Assembly: GCA_029777095.1 (NCBI GenBank)
Contig: JAKOTS010000065.1
Span: 1-57,367, forward strand
Reading direction: 5' to 3'
Origin: Actinomycetes bacterium
GTDB taxonomy: Bacteria; Actinomycetota; Actinomycetes; Actinomycetales; Microbacteriaceae
DNA length: 57,367 nucleotides
Shown in pieces: positions 47,873-55,942 of the stretch. A model generated the notes under the pieces. That model saw only the letters and a program-made list of their open reading frames with translations. It did no database searches and was not told where the DNA came from. Made by a program: the position numbers and the translations under genes. The number at the start of each line of letters is the position of its first letter. Position 1 is the first letter of the stretch.

Positions 47873-49330
47873 ATGGAATTCTCCGGTGTGCAACCGCAGG
47901 TGGATCTGACATATTCCGATGTGTTTCTGGTGCCGCGGCGGTCAGCAAAATCCAGCCGGCTCGACGTCGAGCTTGCGCCAGGTGATGGCACCGCCGCGAC
48001 GATCCCGATCGTCTCATCGAACATGAACTCCGTGACCGGGCCGAGGCTCGCGGCCGTGCTCGCGCGCCGGGGCGGGCTCGGGGTCCTGCCACAGGACCTT
48101 CCGTTGCAAGACCTCGATGCCGCAATCCGCTGGGTGAAAGCACAACCCACCGCGTGGGACACGGCGCTCGTGCTTGGCGCAGAGGCGACGGTCGCCGAGG
48201 CCCGGCGAATGCTGCCACCGGCCGAGGGTCACGGCATCGTGGTGGGCCGGAGCGTGGACGGCGTGCTCCGCATGGAAGACGTGACCGGGGTCGTGGCGGC
48301 CTCCCGGCTTCCTACCGCGTTGAGCGATGCCCGGCTGGGCGACCTGGTCCATGCGCGGCCGATCGCGATCGAGGCAGAAGACATCCGTGACGGGCGTGCG
48401 GCGTTCGAGCTGATCGTGGCCGCAGATGCCGAGCTCGTGCTCGTTGTGCGCCGGGGCGAGGTGATCGGCACGCTCAGTCGCCGGGGCGCGCTGCGCTCGA
48501 CCCTGTATCGACCGGCGGTTGATGCATCCGGTCGCCTGCATGTTGCCGCGGCAATCGGGATCAGCGGTGACGTCGCGGCGAAGGCGCGCGCACTCGCCGC
48601 AGCGGGGGTTGACGTGCTCGTGCTCGACACGGCCCACGGTCATCAGGAGCGCATGCTGCAGGCGCTGCGCACCGTCGCCGACCTCGACCTCGGACTGCCG
48701 CTGGTGGCCGGCAACGTCGTCACCGCGGAGGGCGTGCACGACCTCGTCGTCGCCGGCGCGAGCATTGTGAAGGTGGGGGTCGGGCCGGGCGCCATGTGCA
48801 CGACGCGCATGATGACCGCGGTTGGGCGTCCCCAGTTCTCGGCGGTGCTCGAGGCCGCAGATGCCGCGCGCATCATGGGCGCACACATCTGGGCCGACGG
48901 CGGCGTGCGATACCCCCGCGACGTTGCCCTGGCGCTGGCGGCGGGTGCGGCATCCGTCATGATCGGTTCGTGGTTTGCCGGAACGATCGAGGCGCCGGGC
49001 GAGCTGCACCACGACGACGAAGGGCGCATCTACAAGGAGTCGTGGGGGATGGCATCGACCAAGGCGGTGCACGACCGCTTCGCGCGCCTTGACGCCTACG
49101 AACTCGCCCGAAAAGAACTGTTCGCCGAGGGGATCTCGTCGTCGAAGATCTATCTCGACCCGGCTCGGCCCTCGCTCGAAGACCTGCTCGACATGATCAC
49201 CTCGGGGGTGCGTTCGTCGTTTACGTACGCCGGCGCGGGGAGCGTGGCCGAGTTTCACGAGCGCGCGCAGGTGGGGTTGCAGTCGGCGGCGGGCTACGAC
49301 GAGGGCAAGGCGCTGCCGGTCAGTTGGTAG
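47873..49330 (+). CDS. guaB1: GuaB1, CBS-domain GMP reductase of the IMPDH family
   Basis: 485 aa. IMPDH-like barrel with SSNMNSVTGPRLAAVLARRG at the start, a CBS pair (about 90-210), VDVLVLDTAHGHQERML and the catalytic-cysteine loop VGVGPGAMCTTRMMTAVG. Known: mycobacterial GuaB1, long labelled an IMPDH paralogue, acts as a GMP reductase, making IMP from GMP with NADPH. The family resemblance, not a distinct motif, drives the call. Start: no Shine-Dalgarno site; ATGs at 47867 and 47873 and a GTG at 47852 are all in frame, and TACCGT six bases before 47873 favours that one. Confidence 0.88.
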   Translation: MEFSGVQPQVDLTYSDVFLVPRRSAKSSRLDVELAPGDGTAATIPIVSSNMNSVTGPRLAAVLARRGGLGVLPQDLPLQDLDAAIRWVKAQPTAWDTALVLGAEATVAEARRMLPPAEGHGIVVGRSVDGVLRMEDVTGVVAASRLPTALSDARLGDLVHARPIAIEAEDIRDGRAAFELIVAADAELVLVVRRGEVIGTLSRRGALRSTLYRPAVDASGRLHVAAAIGISGDVAAKARALAAAGVDVLVLDTAHGHQERMLQALRTVADLDLGLPLVAGNVVTAEGVHDLVVAGASIVKVGVGPGAMCTTRMMTAVGRPQFSAVLEAADAARIMGAHIWADGGVRYPRDVALALAAGAASVMIGSWFAGTIEAPGELHHDDEGRIYKESWGMASTKAVHDRFARLDAYELARKELFAEGISSSKIYLDPARPSLEDLLDMITSGVRSSFTYAGAGSVAEFHERAQVGLQSAAGYDEGKALPVSW

Positions 49331-49372
49331 AGCGGATGCCGCAGCACGGCCACGCAGCACCGCGGCGCGGCA

Positions 49373-49404
49373 CAGCACCGCCGTGCCAGTCAGCACCGCC
49401 GTGC
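49373..49404. repeat. 14-base direct repeat upstream of the CNNM operon
   Basis: CAGCACCGCCGTGC occurs at 49373-49386 and 49391-49404 in the 175-bp gap between guaB1 and the first CNNM gene. The gap also contains a 25-codon frame ending at the CNNM start. Confidence 0.5.
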
Positions 49405-49505
49405 GGCACGTCGACAGGTCGCTCCGGTAGCATGGTCTGCACAATGGATGACCCTCCCAGTAGACGCTTGTTCAAAGTTGGCACGTTCCTGAATGGGGGA
49501 GCGGC

Positions 49506-50852
49506 GTGACGTACGACTACATCATGTTGGGCGTCGGCATCGTGCTGATCGTTGGCACCGGCCTCTTCGTTGCGAGCGAGTTCGCACTTGTGAACCTCGA
49601 CCGCGCAGACCTCGAGGCCCGCCGTGAGCGTGGTGAATCGCGCCTGTCGATGACCATCGGTGCGCTGAAGATCACTTCGACGCACCTCTCGAGCGCGCAA
49701 CTTGGCATCACGCTGACCACGCTCTTGACCGGTTACACGATGGAACCGGCGATTTCGAACCTGCTTCGCCCCGTGCTTGCCGGGTGGGGCCTTCCCGCCG
49801 CGGTTGTGAGCCCTCTCGCGGTGGTCGTATCGCTTGTGCTCGCGACGCTGCTGTCGATGATCATTGGCGAGCTGGTCCCGAAGAACTTTGCGCTTGCCCT
49901 CCCGCGGCAGACCGCAAAGCTCGTGATGCCGTTTCAGGTTGCGTTCACGACGGTGTTCCGGCCCGCCATTGTGCTGCTCAATGGCAGCGCGAATGGGATC
50001 CTGCGGGCGATGGGTGTCGAGCCGAAAGAAGAGCTTTCGGGCGCGCGCAGCGCCGAGGAGCTCTCGTCGCTCGTGCGCCGCTCGGCGAGCGCTGGTGTGC
50101 TCGAGAAAGACACCGCCAGCCTCCTCAACCGCACACTCATGTTTTCGCGGCTCAGCGCGGCCGACGTCATGACTCCGCGCCCCAGCTTGCACGCCGTCGC
50201 GGCCGGTGACTCGGCCGATGACGTCATTCAGCTCGCAAGGCGCACCGGCCACAGCCGGTTTCCTGTGTTCTCCGACTCGATCGATGACATCGTCGGCATT
50301 GTGCACCTCAAGGCCGCCATCAGCGTGCCGCGCGAGCGCCGTGCCGACGTGCCGGCCGCGGCACTGGCATCCGATCCGCTTCGCGTGCCCGAGACCGTGC
50401 ATCTCGACCAGCTGATGGCCGAGCTGCGCGCCAAGGGGTATCAGATGGCGGTCGTCGTCGACGAATACGGCGGTACGGCGGGTGTCGCGACGCTCGAAGA
50501 CCTCGTCGAAGAGATCGTCGGTGAGGTCGCCGACGAGCACGACCGCACCCGCGCCGGCGTGGTGCGCAAGGGTGACGCGATCACCTTCCCGGGCGACCTG
50601 CGCCCCGACGAACTTCTCGACCGCACCGGAGTGCGCGTGAGCGAGGGCGAGGTCTACGACACCGTCGCCGGCTTCATGATCGCCGCGCTCGAGCGCATGC
50701 CGAAGGTCGGCGACGAGATTGAGATCGAAGATGGGATGCTCCGGGTGCAACGCATGGACGGCCGCCGAGTCGACCGCATCCAATTCACGCCCCGTGCACT
50801 TCCTGCCGGCGCGACCGGCGACGACGACCGCGAAGGCGGTGAGCAGCGATGA
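49506..50852 (+). CDS. CNNM/CorC-type membrane protein with CBS pair and CorC_HlyC domain
   Basis: 448 aa. The N-terminal DUF21 membrane domain (residues 1-190, four helices, SSAQLGITLTTLLTGYTMEP) is followed by a CBS pair (about 215-330, VMTPRPSLHAVAAGDS, GHSRFPVFSDSIDDIVGIVH) and a complete CorC_HlyC C-terminal domain (VYDTVAGFMIAALERMPKVG). CNNM/CorC proteins export magnesium or support divalent-cation balance; older annotations call them hemolysins. The GTG follows GGGGGAG. It overlaps the second CNNM gene by four bases. Confidence 0.92.
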   Translation: MTYDYIMLGVGIVLIVGTGLFVASEFALVNLDRADLEARRERGESRLSMTIGALKITSTHLSSAQLGITLTTLLTGYTMEPAISNLLRPVLAGWGLPAAVVSPLAVVVSLVLATLLSMIIGELVPKNFALALPRQTAKLVMPFQVAFTTVFRPAIVLLNGSANGILRAMGVEPKEELSGARSAEELSSLVRRSASAGVLEKDTASLLNRTLMFSRLSAADVMTPRPSLHAVAAGDSADDVIQLARRTGHSRFPVFSDSIDDIVGIVHLKAAISVPRERRADVPAAALASDPLRVPETVHLDQLMAELRAKGYQMAVVVDEYGGTAGVATLEDLVEEIVGEVADEHDRTRAGVVRKGDAITFPGDLRPDELLDRTGVRVSEGEVYDTVAGFMIAALERMPKVGDEIEIEDGMLRVQRMDGRRVDRIQFTPRALPAGATGDDDREGGEQR

Positions 50853-51910
50853 ACGATTGGGCAGGAATTGCGTGGCTCGTCGTGTTGCTCATCGGCAATG
50901 CATTCTTCGTCGGTGCCGAGTTTGCCGTCATCTCGGCCCGGCGCTCACAGATCGAACCCCTCGCGGAGCGCGGGTCAAGACGCGCGAAGACCGCGCTCTA
51001 TGCGATGGAACACGCGACGCTCATGCTCGCCACGTCGCAGCTGGGCATCACCGTCTGCTCGTTGCTGATCCTGAACGTCTCCGAACCGGCGATTCACCAC
51101 CTGCTCGCCGGCCCGCTGGGGCTGACCGGGTGGAGCGTTGCGGTGATCGACACCGTCGCGTTTATCGTCACGCTGGTACTCGTGTCGTACCTGCACGTCG
51201 TGTTTGGCGAGATGGTGCCGAAGAACCTCGCGTTCTCGTTGCCTGACCGCGCGGTGCTGCTGCTTGCGACGCCGCTGGTGTGGGTGTCGGTGGTGTTCCG
51301 TCCGCTGATCGCGTCGCTCAACTGGCTGGCGAACCATGTGCTGCGCCTCTTTCGTGTCGAACCGCGAAATGAGGCAGCCTCGACGTTCACGCTCGACGAG
51401 GTGGCGACCATCGTCAACCAGTCGCGCATCGAGGGTGTGCTCGATGACGCCTCGGGTGCCGTGACCGCCGCGGTCGAGTTCACAGACAAGCGCGCGGGCG
51501 ACATCGCGGTGCCCCTCGAATCGCTCGTGACTTTGCCTGTGTCGACGACGCCGGATGAGATCGAACGCGCAGTCGCGAAGCATGGCTTCTCGCGATACGT
51601 GATTGTGGATGCCGCGGGCGAACCTCTCGGCTACGTGCACCTGAAAGACATCCTGCGCTCGAGCGAGGGCCCAGACGCGGCCACCCGCATGAGCGAGCCC
51701 GTGCCCGCGAAGCGGATCCACCGCCTCGTGCCGATGCTCGAATCGAGCGACCTCGAAGACGCACTCGCGACCATGCGCCGCAATGGGCGGCACCTCGCGC
51801 GCGTGTGTGATGCGTCGGGCGCGACCACCGGCGTGCTCTTTCTTGAAGACATCATCGAAGAGCTTGTCGGCGAGGTGCAGGACGCGACTCGACGGGGGTG
51901 GGGTTCGTAG
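50849..51910 (+). CDS. Second CNNM/CorC-type membrane protein, no CorC_HlyC domain
   Basis: 353 aa. DUF21 membrane domain (VVLLIGNAFFVGAEFAVISA, LMLATSQLGITVCSLLILNV, FGEMVPKNLAFSLPDRAVLL) and a CBS pair (about 210-340, ending GVLFLEDIIEELVGEVQDAT). Unlike its partner it stops right after the CBS region, lacking the C-terminal CorC_HlyC domain. Paired long and short CNNM genes occur together in many actinobacteria and may form heterodimers. Starts with ATGA overlap on the first CNNM gene. Confidence 0.92.
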   Translation: MNDWAGIAWLVVLLIGNAFFVGAEFAVISARRSQIEPLAERGSRRAKTALYAMEHATLMLATSQLGITVCSLLILNVSEPAIHHLLAGPLGLTGWSVAVIDTVAFIVTLVLVSYLHVVFGEMVPKNLAFSLPDRAVLLLATPLVWVSVVFRPLIASLNWLANHVLRLFRVEPRNEAASTFTLDEVATIVNQSRIEGVLDDASGAVTAAVEFTDKRAGDIAVPLESLVTLPVSTTPDEIERAVAKHGFSRYVIVDAAGEPLGYVHLKDILRSSEGPDAATRMSEPVPAKRIHRLVPMLESSDLEDALATMRRNGRHLARVCDASGATTGVLFLEDIIEELVGEVQDATRRGWGS

Positions 51911-51915
51911 CCTGC

Positions 51916-51969
51916 TGCGCGTACCCATTGCGCGTACCGATTGCGCACAGCCCACTGCGTGCAGCCCAC
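51916..51969. repeat. Four-copy degenerate tandem repeat, 13-14 base units
   Basis: Units TGCGCGTACCCAT, TGCGCGTACCGAT, TGCGCACAGCCCAC and TGCGTGCAGCCCAC follow one another between the second CNNM gene and nnrD, forming two pairs of near-identical units. Confidence 0.65.
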
Positions 51970-51975
51970 TCCTCG

Positions 51976-51981
51976 TAGGCT
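51976..51981 (+). promoter_or_regulatory. Candidate -10 of nnrD
   Basis: TAGGCT lies six bases before the ATG at 51988, just past the tandem repeat. Confidence 0.5.
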
Positions 51982-51987
51982 GAGCGC

Positions 51988-52998
51988 ATGAGTGAGGTTC
52001 CGCACGTCACTGCTTGGTCGGCGGCGCTCGCCGCGCCCATGCTGCTGGTGCCGCGTGATGGCGACGACAAGTATTCGCGCGGTGTGCTCGGGGTGCGCAC
52101 CGGCTCGGCGGCATACCCCGGCGCCGCGGTGCTCGGGGTCGAGGCCGCGTGGCGCACCGGCCTGGGCATGGTCCGCTACGTCGGGCCGCCAACGGTGGGT
52201 GCCCGGGTGCTCGATGGCCGGCCCGAGACGGTGCTGGGGGCGGGTCGCGTGCAGGCGTGGTTGATCGGGTCGGGTACGGATGCCGCAGCCCGCAGCGCAT
52301 TCGAAACCGCGACCCTGCGCGAGCTCCTGCGCGGCCCGGCACCCGTCGTGGTCGATGCAGGGGCGCTCGATCTCGTCGCCCGGGAGGGGGGCCCTGGCGG
52401 TGCACCCCTCGTGCTGACCCCGCACGATCGGGAGTTTGCACGCCTCGAGGCCGCGGCCGGGCTTGCCCGGGCGGGTCTGAGTGAAGCCGGCGCCCACCCC
52501 GACGCGGGTGCGGACGCCGTTGCCGACGCGCTGGCCGGCCGCATCGAGGCAACCCGTGCCCTCGCCCGCGCGCTGGGCCACGTCGTGCTGCGCAAGGGCG
52601 CGACCACGATCATCGCGGCCCCGGACGGCGCGTGCTCAACCGTGGCCGCGGCAACACCCTGGCTCGCCACCGCCGGCACCGGAGACGTGCTCGGCGGCGT
52701 ACTCGGCGCCCTCATCGCCGCGGCGGCGGCCCGCGTGCCCTCACCCGGAGCGCCGTCCCACGCCGACCTGCGCGCGCTCGCGGCCACCGGCGCCCTCCTG
52801 CACGGGGTTGCCGGACGCATTGCCGCCGGGCTCGCTCCACTAGCCCCAGCGGACTCCGCGGGCGACGCGGCGCAGGGGCGACCCATCACCGCGCTCGATG
52901 TGGCGCACGCGCTGCCGGAGGCCGTGGCATCCATTCGTCAAAGCGGCGCGAGAGACGACGAGGGCGCGCCGCAACACCGACCCGCGGCACGCCCCTAG
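51988..52998 (+). CDS. nnrD: ADP-dependent NAD(P)H-hydrate dehydratase
   Basis: 336 aa. A YjeF C-terminal/ribokinase-like domain: YSRGVLGVRTGSAAYPGAAV, AWLIGSGTD, LTPHDREFARL, and the catalytic-Asp loop WLATAGTGDVLGGVLGALIA. It repairs NAD(P)H hydrates using ADP. The N-terminal epimerase (NnrE) half is absent, as in many actinobacteria where it is a separate gene. The C-terminal 30 residues look disordered. TAGGCT six bases before the ATG supports a leaderless start. Confidence 0.92.
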   Translation: MSEVPHVTAWSAALAAPMLLVPRDGDDKYSRGVLGVRTGSAAYPGAAVLGVEAAWRTGLGMVRYVGPPTVGARVLDGRPETVLGAGRVQAWLIGSGTDAAARSAFETATLRELLRGPAPVVVDAGALDLVAREGGPGGAPLVLTPHDREFARLEAAAGLARAGLSEAGAHPDAGADAVADALAGRIEATRALARALGHVVLRKGATTIIAAPDGACSTVAAATPWLATAGTGDVLGGVLGALIAAAAARVPSPGAPSHADLRALAATGALLHGVAGRIAAGLAPLAPADSAGDAAQGRPITALDVAHALPEAVASIRQSGARDDEGAPQHRPAARP

Positions 52999-53001
52999 GA
53001 T
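52996..53001 (+). promoter_or_regulatory. Candidate -10 of the GT-C-like gene
   Basis: TAGGAT, which includes the nnrD stop codon, lies six bases before the GTG at 53008. Confidence 0.45.
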
Positions 53002-53007
53002 TGACGC

Positions 53008-54303
53008 GTGTCGAGACGCGTAGCGCTATGGATCGCCTTCGTGGTCGTGCACCTCGGGGTGGCCGCACTCGGCTTTGCTGAACCGAACATGCCGATGGGC
53101 GACGTCTATATCGTTTATGAACCCTGGTCGAGCAGCGCGCTTGGTGGCGACGGCATCGTGGGCGTGACCGAATCGTGGGTCTACCCCGCACTCGCGCTCG
53201 TGCCGATGGTGCTCACGCACGCGTTTGCGTGGCTCGGCGGCTATACGGTGGGCTGGGCCCTGTTCGTGACCGGGTGCAATGCGCTCGCATTTTGGATGCT
53301 GGTGGGCTCTGGTCGTTCGATGGGCCGTACGATCGCGGCCTGGTTTTGGCTCGGTTTTATCGCGCTCCTCGGCCCCGTCGGCGTGTACCGCATCGACGCG
53401 GTGACGGTGCCGATCGCGATTGCCGGGTGCCTCTGGCTGTTCGGGCGCCCGCGCGTGGCGGCCGCGCTCTTTACGGTTGGCGCCTGGGTCAAGGTCTGGC
53501 CCGCTGCCCTGTTTGTTGCCGCCCTCATCGTGGCGCGCCGACGCCTGAGTGTGCTGATCGTGGGGCTCGTCGTGAGCGTCAGCGTCGTGGTCATCGCCGC
53601 GCTCGCCGGCGGCATCACCCACGTGCTCGGCTTTGTGACCGAGCAAACGGGTCGCGGGCTGCAGATCGAGGCACCGGTGAGTACGTGGTGGCTGTGGCAG
53701 GCCGCGCTCGATCCGCTCCACGCATCGCTGTATTACGACTCCGAGATTCTCACATTCCAGGTCAAGGGCCCGCTCGTCGAGGTCGTGAGCGCGCTGATGA
53801 CCCCGTTGCTGGCGCTCGCGGTCGCCGCAGTCGTGGCGCTCGGCGCGATGAAGGTTGCTCGGGGTGCATCGTATGCGCGGCTGATGCCGCCGCTCTCGCT
53901 CGCACTGGTGCTCGTGTTCATCGTGTTCAACAAGGTGGGCTCGCCGCAGTTTCACACTTGGCTCATCGCTCCGCTCGTGCTCGCCGTCGTGCTCAACCGG
54001 CACCGGGCCTGGCCGACAGTCGTATTGGGACTGCTGTGTGCCGGGCTCACGCAGCTGGTCTACCCGATCATGTATGGCGAGGTGCTCGCGGCGAATCCGG
54101 CCGGTCTCGCGGTCCTCACTGCCCGCAACGTCGTGCTGGTGATCTTGCTGGTCGTTGCCGTGACACAGCTGGCGCGGGTGCCGGGGCGCCGGAGTGCCGC
54201 CGCGCCCGTGCCCGCGCAGCCCGAGCCCGAGCCCGCGCCGGCACCTGTGCCCGCCCTCGATTCCGACTTCGCGCCCCAGCGCCAACCCGAACCCGAAATT
54301 TAG
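53008..54303 (+). CDS. Polytopic membrane protein, GT87/DUF2029-like
   Basis: 431 aa with about ten membrane segments from residue 5 to 385 and an Ala/Pro/Glu-rich cytoplasmic tail. The GDVYIVYEPWSSS stretch soon after the first helix and the WVKVWPAALFV and KVGSPQFHTWLIAPLVL segments resemble the GT87/DUF2029 mannosyltransferase-like family (GT-C fold) that builds cell-envelope glycans from polyprenol sugars. The donor and acceptor are not deducible. It starts nine bases after the nnrD stop with TAGGAT six bases upstream. Confidence 0.78.
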   Translation: MSRRVALWIAFVVVHLGVAALGFAEPNMPMGDVYIVYEPWSSSALGGDGIVGVTESWVYPALALVPMVLTHAFAWLGGYTVGWALFVTGCNALAFWMLVGSGRSMGRTIAAWFWLGFIALLGPVGVYRIDAVTVPIAIAGCLWLFGRPRVAAALFTVGAWVKVWPAALFVAALIVARRRLSVLIVGLVVSVSVVVIAALAGGITHVLGFVTEQTGRGLQIEAPVSTWWLWQAALDPLHASLYYDSEILTFQVKGPLVEVVSALMTPLLALAVAAVVALGAMKVARGASYARLMPPLSLALVLVFIVFNKVGSPQFHTWLIAPLVLAVVLNRHRAWPTVVLGLLCAGLTQLVYPIMYGEVLAANPAGLAVLTARNVVLVILLVVAVTQLARVPGRRSAAAPVPAQPEPEPAPAPVPALDSDFAPQRQPEPEI

Positions 54304-54311
54304 GAGTCAAC

Positions 54312-54626
54312 ATGCTCGTCGCATTCTCAGTCGCCCCCAGCGGGACCGGTCGCGCAGACGGTTCGGTGCACGACGCGGTTGCCGCGGCGGTGAAGGTTGT
54401 GCGCGACTCGGGGTTGCCCAACCACACCGACGCGATGTTCACAACGATCGAGGGGGAGTGGGACGAGGTCTTCGATGTGGTGCGCCGCGCCACCGAGGCC
54501 GTTGCCCCCTTCGGCTCACGGGTATCGCTCGTGCTGAAGGCAGACATCCGCCCCGGCTACACCGGCGAGCTCGACGCGAAGGTCGAGCGGCTCGACGCCG
54601 CACTCGCCCGCGCCGAAGACGCCTAG
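54312..54626 (+). CDS. Thiamine-binding protein, MTH1187/YkoF-like
   Basis: 104 aa. A DUF77-type ferredoxin-like fold: MLVAFSVAPSGTGRADGSVH, VVRDSGLPNHTDAMFTTIEG, RVSLVLKADIRPGYTGELDA. Known members of this small family bind thiamine or the pyrimidine precursor HMP and may be dimeric carriers. It starts eight bases after the previous stop with TAGGAG upstream, so it is probably co-transcribed with the membrane protein gene, though no thiamine gene lies nearby. Confidence 0.88.
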   Translation: MLVAFSVAPSGTGRADGSVHDAVAAAVKVVRDSGLPNHTDAMFTTIEGEWDEVFDVVRRATEAVAPFGSRVSLVLKADIRPGYTGELDAKVERLDAALARAEDA

Positions 54627-54662
54627 CGGGGAGTTGGGGCTCCCTCCTCGAATCTGAGCGCG

Positions 54663-54676
54663 TCGAATCGATTCGA
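54663..54676. promoter_or_regulatory. 14-bp perfect palindrome upstream of the MFS gene
   Basis: TCGAATCGATTCGA is fully self-complementary. It lies nine bases before a TAATGT -10 candidate, about where the -35 would be, so a bound repressor would block the promoter. A partial copy (TCGAATC) lies at 54653-54659. Confidence 0.55.
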
Positions 54677-54684
54677 TTCGCTGG

Positions 54685-54690
54685 TAATGT
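54685..54690 (+). promoter_or_regulatory. Candidate -10 of the MFS transporter
   Basis: TAATGT lies seven bases before the ATG at 54698, fitting a leaderless start. Confidence 0.5.
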
Positions 54691-54697
54691 TGGGGCA

Positions 54698-55942
54698 ATG
54701 ACTGCTTCCGTCGCCGTTCCTCTGCAAGCGACGGGCCCCATCCGCGGTGCCGCCGTGCGCGCCCTCTTCGCCCTTGCGATCGGTGCATTCGGTATTGGGA
54801 TGACCGAGTTCGTCGTGATGGGCCTCCTGCCCGACCTCGCGGCTGACCTGCTCACCTCGCACTTCGCAGCCGACCCAGAAGCCGCGATCGCACAGACCGG
54901 CTGGCTGATCAGCTTCTATGCACTCGGTGTCGTCATCGGGGCGCCGACGATCTCGGGCTTCGCGGCGAGGTATCCGCGCCAGCGCGTGCTGGTCGTGCTT
55001 GCCGCGGCGATGGCCCTGTGCTCGGCGCTGACGGCGATCGCCCCGACCTTCGAGCTCGTCGCGGTCTCGCGACTGCTCGCCGGGCTGCCCCACGGCGCAT
55101 ACTTTGGCATGGCGGCGCTTGTCGCGGCAGATATGCTCGGCCCGGCCCGACGTGCCCGCGGCATCGCCATCGTGCTCACGGGCCTCACCGTGGCAAACGT
55201 GGTGGGCGTACCGCTCGGCACCTACATGGGCCAGCTCATCGGATGGCGCACCGCATTCGTGGCCGTGACCCTGGTGTTTGCGTTCGCGGCCGTGGCGATC
55301 ATCTTCTTCGTGCCGAAGAGTCCTGGCGATCCCGGGCGCACGTTCCGTGCCGAGCTTGGCGTGTTCCGCATCCCGCAGGTGTGGTTCACGGTCGGCGTCG
55401 GCGCGATTGGCTTCGGCGGGTTCTTCGCGGTCTACAGCTACGTTGCGCCGCTGGTCACCGAGGTCGCAGGCCAACCGGCAGCGGCGGTGCCGCTGATCCT
55501 CGTCTTGATGGGGCTCGGCATGACGGTGGGCACTCTCCTTGGCGGGGTAGCCGCCGACCGCAACCTCGCCCGCACGATCATCGGCGCGATGCTCGCGACA
55601 TCTATCGCCGCGCTCGTGATGCTGCTGGTTGCCCAGTCGATCGTGGCGCTGGCGGTGCTCATCTTCATCTTCGCCACAGTGGCGAGCATGATCAGCCCGG
55701 CGGTGCAAACACGGCTGATGGATGTCGCCGGCGACAACCAATCAATCGCCGCGGCGCTGACACACTCGGCGCTCAACGTCGGCAACTCGCTCGGTGCCCT
55801 GCTCGGCGGCATCGTCATCGCGTCCGGGTGGGGCTTCCGCTCGCCCGTTGCGGTGGCCCTCATCCTGAGCCTCGCGGGTGCGATCGTCGCCGCGTGGAGC
55901 TTCCGACTTGATCGTCGGGCCACCCCTAAGCTGAGGGAATGA
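54698..55942 (+). CDS. MFS transporter, AraJ/Cmx-like (DHA1 family)
   Basis: 414 aa, 12 membrane segments. The start segment FALAIGAFGIGMTEFVVMGLLPDL-like (GIGMTEFVVMGLLPDLA) and SRLLAGLPHGAYFGMAALVA are diagnostic of the DHA1 group with AraJ, YdhP and chloramphenicol exporter Cmx. It exports sugars, drugs or other small molecules with protons; no substrate can be named. A 14-bp palindrome in the promoter suggests control by a TetR or MarR-like repressor, none of which is adjacent. Its stop overlaps the NUDIX start (ATGA). Confidence 0.9.
   Translation: MTASVAVPLQATGPIRGAAVRALFALAIGAFGIGMTEFVVMGLLPDLAADLLTSHFAADPEAAIAQTGWLISFYALGVVIGAPTISGFAARYPRQRVLVVLAAAMALCSALTAIAPTFELVAVSRLLAGLPHGAYFGMAALVAADMLGPARRARGIAIVLTGLTVANVVGVPLGTYMGQLIGWRTAFVAVTLVFAFAAVAIIFFVPKSPGDPGRTFRAELGVFRIPQVWFTVGVGAIGFGGFFAVYSYVAPLVTEVAGQPAAAVPLILVLMGLGMTVGTLLGGVAADRNLARTIIGAMLATSIAALVMLLVAQSIVALAVLIFIFATVASMISPAVQTRLMDVAGDNQSIAAALTHSALNVGNSLGALLGGIVIASGWGFRSPVAVALILSLAGAIVAAWSFRLDRRATPKLRE
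55927..55932 (+). promoter_or_regulatory. Candidate -10 of the NUDIX gene, inside the MFS 3' end
   Basis: TAAGCT lies six bases before the NUDIX ATG at 55939, within the last codons of the MFS gene. The NUDIX gene may therefore also be transcribed on its own. Confidence 0.4.

Noticed and set aside
49324..49508. Short plus-strand frame just before the first CNNM gene, ending at its start codon
   Set aside because: No ribosome site, and most of it covers a direct repeat. I also saw no M-box-like magnesium riboswitch in this gap.
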